NCBI GenBank assembly: GCA_016839655.1
Contig: JAEOTW010000257.1
Span: 1-5,590 of the forward strand
Length of the DNA: 5,590 nucleotides
Direction: 5' to 3'
Origin: Promethearchaeota archaeon
Lineage (GTDB): Archaea; Asgardarchaeota; Lokiarchaeia; Sigynarchaeales; SOKP01
Within the stretch, counting starts at the first letter, position 1, and every line of letters starts with the position of its first letter. The position numbers were made by a program, and so were the translations under genes. Positions 1 through 5,581 of the stretch are shown piece by piece. The notes under the pieces were generated by a model that saw only the letters and a list, made by a program, of their open reading frames with translations, was not told the origin of the DNA and made no database searches.

Positions 1-122
1 AGAATTATTCTTAAATATAGTTTACCAAATGTCTTTTTCCATATGAAGAATAAGGGAATAACTAGAATGATAATAGGAAGAGCATTTAATAATATCATGA
101 AAACAATTTCAAGAACTGCCAA
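1..122 (-). CDS. Partial membrane protein, N-terminal 40 residues, continues beyond left edge
   Basis: An open frame on the minus strand begins at a TTG codon (122-120) and stays open to the window edge. It has a GGTG ribosome-binding motif at 131-134, eight bases upstream, which matches the archaeal anti-Shine-Dalgarno sequence and favours TTG over the in-frame ATG at 98-96. The 40 visible residues form one long hydrophobic segment (about residues 4-28, including LLNALPIIILVIPLFFIW). A basic stretch follows (KKTFGKLYLR), so this looks like a first transmembrane helix with a positive cytoplasmic flank. The gene is divergent from the deacetylase. No family can be assigned from so short a piece. 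The overlapping plus-strand frame at 43-240 reads as low-complexity and is less credible. Confidence is moderate because it rests on hydrophobic pattern and ribosome-binding motif only. Confidence 0.5.
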   Translation of the reverse strand, partial: MAVLEIVFMILLNALPIIILVIPLFFIWKKTFGKLYLRII

Positions 123-229
123 TGTATTAACACCATTTTTGTTTTTTAAAAATTCAAATTTATTTAAAATAAATGTATGTAATTGTTATTATAATAATTT
201 AGGTATTATTGTTTATTTTTCTTTTAACA
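123..229. promoter_or_regulatory. Divergent promoter region between the left-edge gene and the deacetylase
   Basis: This AT-only-like spacer holds candidate TATA elements for both directions. For the deacetylase, an A/T block at 186-201 (TTATTATAATAATTTA) is centred about 36 bases before the ATG at 230; a start site about 25 bases downstream would leave a leader of ten bases or fewer. No Shine-Dalgarno motif precedes that ATG, consistent with a leaderless or near-leaderless transcript. For the minus-strand gene, a block at 173-156 (TTTATTTTAAATAAATTT) lies about 43 bases before its TTG, leaving room for the GGTG site at 134-131. Box positions are inferred from composition and spacing; in DNA this AT-rich they are weak evidence. 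Confidence 0.35.
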
Positions 230-1327
230 ATGAAGTCTAAGAATAGAATTGGAATTATTCAGGATGATGATTTTGCTTCTAAAAATATTCCACCTTATCC
301 ATACCCAACTTTTTTTTCATATGAAAATCCTTTAAGGATTAAATCAGTCATGGGTTATCTGGAAAAGAACAAGATTTTAGATAATGAGAGAATTATAAAG
401 ATAGAACCAATAGACTTAGAGGAGGAAATCATATATTTAGCACATACAAAATATCATGTTGATTCAATAAAGGCACTTTCAAGTAGAGGAAGTGGTTTAT
501 TAGGGGATGAAGTCTATGTTACTGAAGATACTTTTTCATTAGCTAAAAAAGCGATAGGTGGTACTATAAGTGCTGTTAAGAGTGTAATTAATAATGAAAT
601 TAGTCATTCTATAGCACTTATTAGACCCCCAGGTCATCATGCTTTACGAGAAAAAGCATCTGGGTTATGTATTTTCAATAATATAGCAAATTCAATTTTA
701 TATTTGCGTGATAAATTAGAGTATAATAAAAGAATTGCAATTGTTGATATAGATGCTCACTTTGGGGATGGTCTTGTTCAATACTTTTATGATGATCCAT
801 CCATCTTGTATTTCTCGATTCATGAATTTGATTTTGTTGAAGGAGAAATTGGATTTATAGATGAGTTAGGTACTGGTGAAGGTTTAGGAAAAAGCATCAA
901 CTTTCCAATGCCATTTAACTCAACTGATGAAGATTTCTTAGAATGTTTTGATATCCTAGAACCTATTCTAAGAGAATTCATGCCAGATTTAATTATTGTA
1001 GCTGCAGGCTTTGATATGTATTTTGCTGATCCAATTGGAAACTGTTTATTAACTACTAAAGCATATTATGAATTCACTGAAAGATTACTAAAAATTACTG
1101 AGGAAATATGTAATGGGAAATTGGTTTTCATTCTTGAAGGAGGATATAGCTTATTAGGACTACCTGCTTGCATTTATTCTGTTATTCAATCACTGCTAAA
1201 TGAAATGTATGAACGTCCTTCTTTTGAATATTTAGATTTCACCGATAATTCTAAAAAAGATGAAATAATAAAAATCAAATCAGCATTGAAAAACCTTTTA
1301 GCAAAATATTGGAATTCTATAGAATAA
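230..1327 (+). CDS. Histone deacetylase family protein (class II-like, zinc-dependent)
   Basis: This 365-residue protein belongs to the zinc-dependent deacetylase superfamily (arginase/deacetylase fold), which removes acetyl groups from lysines or, in relatives such as AcuC and the acetylpolyamine amidohydrolases, from other substrates. The RPPGHHA motif gives the paired active-site histidines H136/H137. DIDAHFGDG gives zinc ligands D175 and H177, AAGFD gives the third ligand D262, and LEGGY gives the transition-state tyrosine Y306. PPGHH and EGGY forms are typical of class II and bacterial/archaeal members. Length fits a single full catalytic domain with no extra module and no signal peptide, so it should be cytoplasmic. 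The residue after the ligand histidine is Phe178, where many relatives have a second His. The ATG at 230 is chosen; an in-frame TTG at 209 would add a hydrophobic MFIFLLT without a ribosome-binding site. In an archaeon the substrate may be histone, Alba-like or metabolic protein lysines; this is inference. Confidence 0.93.
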   Translation: MKSKNRIGIIQDDDFASKNIPPYPYPTFFSYENPLRIKSVMGYLEKNKILDNERIIKIEPIDLEEEIIYLAHTKYHVDSIKALSSRGSGLLGDEVYVTEDTFSLAKKAIGGTISAVKSVINNEISHSIALIRPPGHHALREKASGLCIFNNIANSILYLRDKLEYNKRIAIVDIDAHFGDGLVQYFYDDPSILYFSIHEFDFVEGEIGFIDELGTGEGLGKSINFPMPFNSTDEDFLECFDILEPILREFMPDLIIVAAGFDMYFADPIGNCLLTTKAYYEFTERLLKITEEICNGKLVFILEGGYSLLGLPACIYSVIQSLLNEMYERPSFEYLDFTDNSKKDEIIKIKSALKNLLAKYWNSIE

Positions 1328-1340
1328 AAAAATAGAAAAA
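1326..1340 (-). terminator. T-rich terminator after the profilin-like gene
   Basis: Read on the minus strand, the stretch just after the profilin-like stop codon contains a run of five T and then a run of seven T (TTTTTCTATTTTTTT). Oligo-T tracts without a hairpin are the usual archaeal termination signal. The tract occupies the 15-base gap between the two convergent stop codons and overlaps the last bases of the deacetylase gene. No comparably strong plus-strand tract was seen right after the deacetylase stop, so its transcript may extend antisense into the profilin gene. Confidence 0.4.
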
Positions 1341-1342
1341 TG

Positions 1343-1747
1343 TTAGATAAAATCAATTAATCTTTTACTGTACTCTTGAGCTGCGAAAAGACAATCACGA
1401 GGACCAACTTGTGGATTAATATAGCAGACTAATGCTCCATTCCCTCCAATAGGAACGGGACAAATAATAATATGACCTTTACCAGTAATATTTGTTCCAA
1501 TTTTTCTTTCTTCTGTATTCTCTACAACCATATATTTGATTCCTTGAATAACAATACTGCTGATTCCTTTTTCGCCTAACTCTAATTTTTTGTTTAGTAA
1601 TTCATTAATTAAATCAAGATCTCCCGCTATATCCCAATTTTCTGTTTGAGTTATTAAACTCCCATCTTTACCTATAATAGCAACCCCAAAAATATTCTGC
1701 TCAGCATTTAACAATTCATCAATAATAGCTTCAATTTCTTCAGACAT
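1343..1747 (-). CDS. Profilin-like protein (Asgard-type profilin)
   Basis: This 134-residue protein is read as a profilin, the small actin-monomer-binding protein that in eukaryotes controls filament assembly; Asgard profilins are known to bind eukaryotic actin. An amphipathic N-terminal helix (1-17) is followed by a strand pair GVAIIGKDGSLITQTENWD (21-39), a helix (41-53), SIVIQGIKYMVVEN (64-77) and IGTNITGKGHIIICPV (83-98). It ends in ALVCYINP (105-112) and a C-terminal helix to the end. The G-x-KYMV block, the GKGH/GKGG turn, ALV-x-YI and the conserved Cys before the last helix line up in order with plant and animal profilins, and length agrees. There is no aromatic pair in the first helix like W3/Y6 of animal profilin, so polyproline binding is doubtful. 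The ATG at 1747 is preferred over a TTG at 1756. The main alternative is a roadblock/LC7 protein, which has a similar layout but lacks the GKGH turn. Confidence 0.78.
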   Translation of the reverse strand: MSEEIEAIIDELLNAEQNIFGVAIIGKDGSLITQTENWDIAGDLDLINELLNKKLELGEKGISSIVIQGIKYMVVENTEERKIGTNITGKGHIIICPVPIGGNGALVCYINPQVGPRDCLFAAQEYSKRLIDFI

Positions 1748-1852
1748 TATAACCAAATATTTATTATTAAATTGCTATAATAAAATAAATACAATCAATT
1801 ATAAATTTAAATATAATTTAAAACAAAAATGAAAAAATTACGGTGAAATTAA
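1748..1852. promoter_or_regulatory. Divergent promoter region between profilin-like gene and ABC operon
   Basis: The spacer is almost entirely A/T. On the plus strand, TTTAAATATAATTTA (about 1806-1820) resembles an archaeal TATA box; a start site some 25 bases later would fall just before the GGTGA ribosome-binding site at 1842-1846. That site sits six bases before the TTG at 1853 and fixes it as the permease start. On the minus strand, ATTTATTTTATTATA (1790-1776) is centred about 36 bases before the profilin ATG, implying a leader of roughly ten bases. No operator palindrome stands out. Confidence 0.4.
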
Positions 1853-2398
1853 TTGGCATTAAGAATGTGGAGAAAGGCTATTCTTCTTTCTCTACGTGAA
1901 AAAAAAGTGTTTACAGTTTTTACTTTGATTTATACAACTTTAATATTTTTGACTTCTTTTTTCATAGGATTAGGATTTAGAGGAGATCTCGGAGAATTGG
2001 CTTGGTATTTTGTACTAATTTTCTTTGGAACATCACTATTCCTCTCATTGTTATATGCATGGATTTTAGTCTCAAGAAAACGACTAGTTTGGGCGACATT
2101 TAAGTGTATTGGATATACTAATAAAAATATATTAGTTCTGGTTTCGGGGATTATTTTTTTTACAACCTTAGTTGGTTTTTTTATTGTTATTGAAGTTTTG
2201 TTTCATTACGCGGCCATTGTTGCATATTTAAACCAATTACCAGATTTTAACCTAACATTTGAAATTTTAGTCGATTTACTGCCAGTTGTTATTACAAGTG
2301 CAATATTTATACTGGTACAAATTTTAGCTTTTATTTTGGCATATAGGAAAGTACTGAAAGTACGGCCAATAATAGCACTAAAAAAAGTAGGAGAATAA
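1853..2398 (+). CDS. Minimal FtsX/MacB-type ABC transporter permease
   Basis: This 181-residue integral membrane protein carries the hallmarks of the FtsX-like (type VII ABC) permease domain. A basic N-terminal amphipathic stretch precedes TM1 (about 19-41). TM2 (50-73) leads to a cytoplasmic coupling segment, SRKRLVWATFKCIGYTNKNI (74-93), which matches the family's basic region plus a 'K-x-x-G' followed by a turn. TM3 (92-119) and TM4 (138-165) follow, and the tail YRKVLKVRPIIALKKVGE fits the family ending 'basic-P-x-x-A-L-basic'. Family members usually have about 200 or more residues of extracytoplasmic domain between TM1 and TM2; here only about eight residues separate them. The gene starts at TTG, supported by GGTGA six bases upstream; the next ATG (1865) is 18 bases from that site, and an upstream ATG at 1829 runs into a stop. 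It presumably dimerises and pairs with the following ATPase. The substrate is unknown. Confidence 0.8.
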   Translation: MALRMWRKAILLSLREKKVFTVFTLIYTTLIFLTSFFIGLGFRGDLGELAWYFVLIFFGTSLFLSLLYAWILVSRKRLVWATFKCIGYTNKNILVLVSGIIFFTTLVGFFIVIEVLFHYAAIVAYLNQLPDFNLTFEILVDLLPVVITSAIFILVQILAFILAYRKVLKVRPIIALKKVGE

Positions 2399-2404
2399 GG
2401 AGGT
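2399..2404 (+). promoter_or_regulatory. Strong ribosome-binding site of the ATPase gene
   Basis: GGAGGT begins immediately after the permease stop codon and ends nine bases before the ATG at 2414. It is the best Shine-Dalgarno match in the window. It supports translation of the ATPase from an internal site of a two-gene mRNA and settles its start. Confidence 0.85.
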
Positions 2405-2413
2405 AAGAGAAAA

Positions 2414-3103
2414 ATGTCATCTGATAAAGATGTTATGATTGAAGCTGTAGATGTTAATAAAGAATATAGAAGAGCAGGGGCAATTATTAGAGCATTAGCT
2501 GATGTAAATTTAAAAATTAAGTCTGGGGAATTTGCTATTATCCAAGGTCCAACTGGTTGTGGTAAATCAACACTTCTTAACGTTCTATCAGGATTAGATC
2601 TCCCAGATTCTGGTAGAATCATATTTGATGGAGAAAATATTGCAAGAGCGACTGAGGATAGACTAAGCAGGCTTAGAAGACAAAAGATTGGATTTGTATT
2701 TCAAGATTTCAATCTTGTTAACACCTTAACAGCAATGGAAAATGTAGAATCTGTTTTATGGCCAACAGTATTACGCCAAAAAGAAATAGAAAATAGAGCT
2801 ATTGCAGCGTTAAGAGATGTTGATTTGCTTGATCGTAAGGATCATTATCCTGTCCAAATGTCTGGTGGTGAAAAGCAGAGATGTGGTATAGCTCGTGCAA
2901 TTATTCATAGACCACGAGTTATTCTAGCAGATGAAGCTACGGGAAATTTAGATCCGGAATCAGAAAAACAAGTTATGAGTTTATTACAGAAAATAAACAA
3001 TGAAATGGAGACAACTATTATTTTTGTCACACATAGAGATCTATCTAAATATGGAAGTAAAACAATCCGTATGGATAAAGGACGTATAACTAAAATACAA
3101 TAA
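2414..3103 (+). CDS. ABC transporter ATP-binding protein, LolD/MacB family
   Basis: This 229-residue protein is a complete nucleotide-binding domain that powers the permease encoded just upstream. The expected motifs occur in order: A-loop tyrosine Y18, Walker A GPTGCGKST (45-53), Q-loop Q97 within FVFQDFN, signature MSGGE (149-153), Walker B VILAD with catalytic E174, D-loop GNLD (177-180) and the switch histidine H207 in FVTHR. The FQDFNLV segment, ADEATGNLD and the short length without C-terminal extension match the LolD/MacB/FtsE group, which pairs with FtsX-like permeases. Walker B is followed by Ala (DEAT) where most of the group has Pro (DEPT). The gene lies 15 bases after the permease stop with a GGAGGT site, so the two form an operon. 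The protein should sit at the cytoplasmic face of the membrane as a dimer. Export, lipid handling and mechanical signalling are all known in this group; which applies here cannot be told. Confidence 0.95.
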   Translation: MSSDKDVMIEAVDVNKEYRRAGAIIRALADVNLKIKSGEFAIIQGPTGCGKSTLLNVLSGLDLPDSGRIIFDGENIARATEDRLSRLRRQKIGFVFQDFNLVNTLTAMENVESVLWPTVLRQKEIENRAIAALRDVDLLDRKDHYPVQMSGGEKQRCGIARAIIHRPRVILADEATGNLDPESEKQVMSLLQKINNEMETTIIFVTHRDLSKYGSKTIRMDKGRITKIQ

Positions 3104-3112
3104 ATAAGACTT

Positions 3113-3158
3113 GAATTTTTAATAATATATTTATTTCCAACTTTTTTACATACTTTTT
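3113..3158 (+). terminator. T-rich termination region after the ABC operon
   Basis: Three T runs (five, six and five bases, at about 3116-3120, 3142-3147 and 3153-3157) follow the ATPase stop codon within 55 bases. There is no GC-rich hairpin. Multiple T tracts of this kind fit intrinsic termination by the archaeal polymerase. Confidence 0.4.
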
Positions 3159-3231
3159 AACTTATAGAAATATACACAAAGAGCCCTATTACTAAGAATA
3201 ATAATATAATGTGTATATCAGAATTCAAGAC

Positions 3232-3245
3232 AAAAGTATAAATAT
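3232..3245 (+). promoter_or_regulatory. Candidate BRE/TATA promoter of the zinc-ribbon membrane protein gene
   Basis: AAAAGTATAAATAT has an A-rich element directly before a TATAAATA core, the arrangement expected of archaeal BRE plus TATA box. It is centred about 70 bases before the ATG at 3312, so the mRNA would have a leader of around 45 bases. That leader carries AGGGG (3301-3305) six bases before the ATG as a ribosome-binding site. The rest of the 208-base spacer holds the T tracts of the previous gene and no reading frame worth calling. Confidence 0.4.
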
Positions 3246-3311
3246 GTTTTGCTTTTTTGAATGTATTAAAGAAATTAAAATGAATTAATCAATTATTGTA
3301 AGGGGATATAC

Positions 3312-4106
3312 ATGGGATGGGGTCGTGTAATAAAATCTGGTATTGTGGGAATGATCATTTTTGTTCCTATGTCTTACATTTCATTTAGGTTTCTTAATCT
3401 CACAGAAGGAGTTACAGGAGGTCTTCTTGAAAATGTAGATGATGCTTTAAGTTCAATATCTGCTCTCCTTGGTATTGGTGGAATTATTTTTGAGCTTTTA
3501 GCAGGAATGCTGATTGGAGTAGTTCTGGTCCTTATTTTTCCTATTCATTGGTGTTTAGGTTATCGACCTGATGATGTTGGTTTGATGATCGCTGTTGTAG
3601 TTCCATGGATTTTAACTTGTGTTATAGCAAGTGCATTATTTGCTCATTCTCCTCGTGAAGCAATTCATACGAGTTTATCTATAGGGATAGGTTATGCTAT
3701 CATTTCAATTGTACTCTATATAATATTAGTAGTACTTGGGAATGCACTTGGAGGAGGATTAGGTGCATTATTAATAGGTTTATTGGATGGATTAATGATA
3801 GGATTAACAGATTTGCCATATCTACTTGCTTCGCTTACTGCAATTGTAGAAGGTTGTTTAGTTGGAACAGTTTTTGGAGCGTTCATTGGGAGTTTGCGAT
3901 ATAAACCCGAAGGTGGTAAAGAAAAGAAAAAGAGAGTAAAGGTTAAAGTTAAAGCTGAAGAAGGAGCTGAAGAAACCACTGAAATGTTCCCAAGAGAAAC
4001 TGTAGAAGAGAAAACCGTGGCTTTACCTATATCATGTACTAATTGTGGGGCTAAACTTACTGCAGATGATCTTTTCTGCAAAAACTGTGGAGCGAAAAAA
4101 GGATAA
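3312..4106 (+). CDS. Multi-spanning membrane protein with C-terminal zinc ribbon
   Basis: This 264-residue protein has a glycine-rich membrane part of about five or six helices (roughly 8-27, 52-78, 90-111, 120-143, 147-165 and 172-195). A charged linker follows, then a C-terminal zinc ribbon. The linker starts with a strongly basic patch right after the last helix (KEKKKRVKVKVK, 203-214), then turns acidic, rich in Glu and Thr. The ribbon has two CxxC knuckles, C242/C245 and C256/C259, in the form CTNCGAKLTADDLFCKNCGAKK. This is a common archaeal zinc-ribbon type attached to many membrane proteins. Basic flank and ribbon should be cytoplasmic. No enzyme or transport motif was recognised, so function is unknown; a scaffold or regulatory role for the ribbon is inference. 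The ATG is supported by AGGGG six bases upstream. The gene stands alone with its own promoter, separated by 208 and 142 bases from its neighbours. Confidence 0.85.
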   Translation: MGWGRVIKSGIVGMIIFVPMSYISFRFLNLTEGVTGGLLENVDDALSSISALLGIGGIIFELLAGMLIGVVLVLIFPIHWCLGYRPDDVGLMIAVVVPWILTCVIASALFAHSPREAIHTSLSIGIGYAIISIVLYIILVVLGNALGGGLGALLIGLLDGLMIGLTDLPYLLASLTAIVEGCLVGTVFGAFIGSLRYKPEGGKEKKKRVKVKVKAEEGAEETTEMFPRETVEEKTVALPISCTNCGAKLTADDLFCKNCGAKKG

Positions 4107-4209
4107 AGAAATAAAAATAAATTTCAATTTTTATCGAATTTCATCCAACTCTTATTGGATCTGCCAATAGTTTTGATAGAAAATATATTAATTATTAAAT
4201 CATAGTATT

Positions 4210-4223
4210 CTATATTAATATTA
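4210..4223 (+). promoter_or_regulatory. Candidate TATA box of the 334-residue membrane protein gene
   Basis: CTATATTAATATTA is centred about 33 bases before the ATG at 4249, which predicts a leader of only a few bases. No Shine-Dalgarno motif lies in front of the ATG, so leaderless translation is likely. The preceding part of the 142-base spacer carries a five-T run near 4128-4132 that could end the upstream transcript. Confidence 0.4.
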
Positions 4224-4248
4224 AAACGTCGGTTAATTATTACAAATT

Positions 4249-5253
4249 ATGCCTAGAGAGATAAAAGGAATAATAGTAAGTCGTTTAATTTTACTGTTAT
4301 CAATTATATTAGTTCCTATAGCTATATTTTTAATTTATAATTTTGCTGGTTTTAGTTTGTGGTATTCAAATGATCCTGTATTAGCTATTATTGTTATCAA
4401 TATTATTTGTCCTTCTATTTTTAGCGTTTCATGGTTGTTCTTTTTGATTCTTTTTATTAATCGCTTTGCAAATACTCTTGATGATTTTGATAAAACAATT
4501 AGTGTAGTACCATCTAGGCTAAAATTCTTTTATGGTATAAATGCAATTTACCTTATGGCAATCTTTATTTTTCCCGCAATAACGCCGGTTATCTCTATTT
4601 TAAGCTTTGCTTCTATGGCATGGCGATTAACAACTTTTAGAAAAGAAAGATGGGAGGAAGATACTAAAATTTCTACCATTACGTGGATTATGATGTGTCT
4701 GGCAGCAATTACTCCTATTTTCTGCTCAGTGAGTGTAATACCCGAATTTTTTGTATTAACAGATTTCTTGTGGAACGATTTATGGATTCCATTACTTCCT
4801 TATCTTTTTAAAATTTCATATTCTTTATTTACTGCTCTAGCGATTGGAGCTTTTATACTAATGTTTTACAACTCTGGTATAAGTGAATATGAACAATTTT
4901 GGGAAGGTACTACAAAAAAACAATGGATTTGGAACATTAAAATACTTGAAATTATACTTTTTGGTTTCTTTTTGTATCTAGATTTATATGACTATGATGT
5001 GATTAATTTATTCTATATAATTGGATTTATTTTTATTATAATTACATCAATTGTTAATTTTATTCAAGGCAAATCCAAAGTAACAGGTTTTAAAAGTCAT
5101 TTACTTGGGTATCTCATTGCAGCTGTGTTTATTGGTTCAAATGTACTCTTCTCAACTGAGGAGTTTTCTGAATTTCTCAGGGTGTGGAGTTTATTATTAT
5201 CAGCAATATTGTATATAATCCTATTTTTTTACACTTTTCTACAAGCAGAGTAA
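4249..5253 (+). CDS. Unrecognised polytopic membrane protein (about nine transmembrane segments)
   Basis: I do not recognise this 334-residue protein. It is dominated by hydrophobic helices at roughly 9-31, 44-72, 96-124, 143-161, 180-206, 229-246, 252-272, 284-302 and 308-331, joined by short loops. Charged loops sit at 73-93 (NRFANTLDDFDK and on), 125-141 (WRLTTFRKERWEEDTK) and 209-228 (SGISEYEQFWEGTTKKQW), the last two rich in tryptophan and acidic residues. There is no cleavable signal peptide, soluble domain, ATP-binding motif or zinc ribbon, and no conserved His/Asp pattern of a membrane protease or acyltransferase was seen. Length and helix count would suit a transporter, channel or membrane enzyme, but none is supported. 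The ATG at 4249 is taken because the first helix begins soon after it and a TATA-like box lies at a leaderless distance. It is probably monocistronic, since a T-rich spacer follows. Confidence 0.75.
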   Translation: MPREIKGIIVSRLILLLSIILVPIAIFLIYNFAGFSLWYSNDPVLAIIVINIICPSIFSVSWLFFLILFINRFANTLDDFDKTISVVPSRLKFFYGINAIYLMAIFIFPAITPVISILSFASMAWRLTTFRKERWEEDTKISTITWIMMCLAAITPIFCSVSVIPEFFVLTDFLWNDLWIPLLPYLFKISYSLFTALAIGAFILMFYNSGISEYEQFWEGTTKKQWIWNIKILEIILFGFFLYLDLYDYDVINLFYIIGFIFIIITSIVNFIQGKSKVTGFKSHLLGYLIAAVFIGSNVLFSTEEFSEFLRVWSLLLSAILYIILFFYTFLQAE

Positions 5254-5552
5254 TATTTATTTATCATAAATCCATTATTCAACTCTTTTTATAGAATTAT
5301 TTAACCAGATTTTTAAAATATGATTAATTTTTAATGAAAATCTCGAGAACATTAAAGTATTATGAAATAATGATAATAATTTCTGATTCTTTAGCTTTAA
5401 GTGAATATACATATGAAATAACTTATATTTAACAAAAATACGTTGAAAATTTTAAAGTCTCTATTATAATAGAATAAAAATTATTAAAAATTTAGATTTT
5501 GATTAGATCCTTAATAAAAAACATATTTTATAATTAACAAAATGTGAAAAAT
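5254..5552. other. AT-rich intergenic spacer of about 300 bases
   Basis: Apart from the T tracts near its start and an 11-base inverted repeat arm near its end, this stretch shows nothing I can name. All frames on both strands are broken by frequent stops. No tRNA cloverleaf, riboswitch-like conserved core or GC-rich RNA island stands out, and in archaea this AT-rich structured RNAs usually appear as GC islands. Its last part probably holds the promoter of the gene that may start at 5553. Confidence 0.5.
5285..5316 (+). terminator. T-rich tracts after the 334-residue membrane protein gene
   Basis: Two five-T runs (about 5286-5290 and 5310-5315) lie 30 to 60 bases after the stop codon with no hairpin. 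They are a plausible archaeal terminator, though T runs are frequent in DNA of this composition. Confidence 0.3.
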
Positions 5553-5581
5553 ATGAAAAATCTAAATACAAAATCCTTAAT
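5490..5581. repeat. Short inverted and direct repeats around the possible right-edge gene start
   Basis: ATTTAGATTTT at 5490-5500 recurs as its exact reverse complement AAAATCTAAAT at 5557-5567. ATCCTTAAT at 5507-5515 recurs in direct orientation at 5573-5581. The inverted arms flank a 56-base spacer and the second arm lies over the first codons of the candidate gene. They could pair in an mRNA leader, but arms made of A/T with one G/C pair each can arise by chance here. Confidence 0.3.

Noticed and set aside
43..240. Plus-strand 65-residue reading frame
   Set aside because: It has no ribosome-binding site, reads as a low-complexity Asn/Phe/Ile-rich peptide, overlaps the deacetylase start, and lies opposite a more convincing minus-strand frame.
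260..280. C/D-box guide RNA start (GGATGATGA)
   Set aside because: It matches a C box but codes for conserved-looking Asp residues at the deacetylase N-terminus, and no D box is placed at a suitable distance.
1343..1747. Roadblock/LC7 (MglB-like) identity for the profilin-like protein
   Set aside because: Overall layout is similar and roadblock proteins abound in Asgard genomes, but the KYMV, GKGH, ALV-x-YI and Cys-helix order fits profilin better. It is kept as the main alternative.
1829..1846. Upstream ATG as permease start
   Set aside because: It is in frame with the permease but meets a TGA after five codons, at the GGTGA site itself.
2206..2622. Minus-strand 138-residue frame across the permease-ATPase junction
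   Set aside because: It is antisense to two well-supported genes, including Walker A, and resembles no protein; it is a shadow frame.
3716..4081. Minus-strand 121-residue frame
   Set aside because: It is antisense to the zinc-ribbon membrane protein; its Ser/Pro/Thr-rich composition is what the reverse of that sequence gives.
5363..5384. C/D-box-like pattern (ATGATAA then CTGA) in the right spacer
   Set aside because: The C box has a mismatch, the boxes are too close together, and there is no terminal stem.
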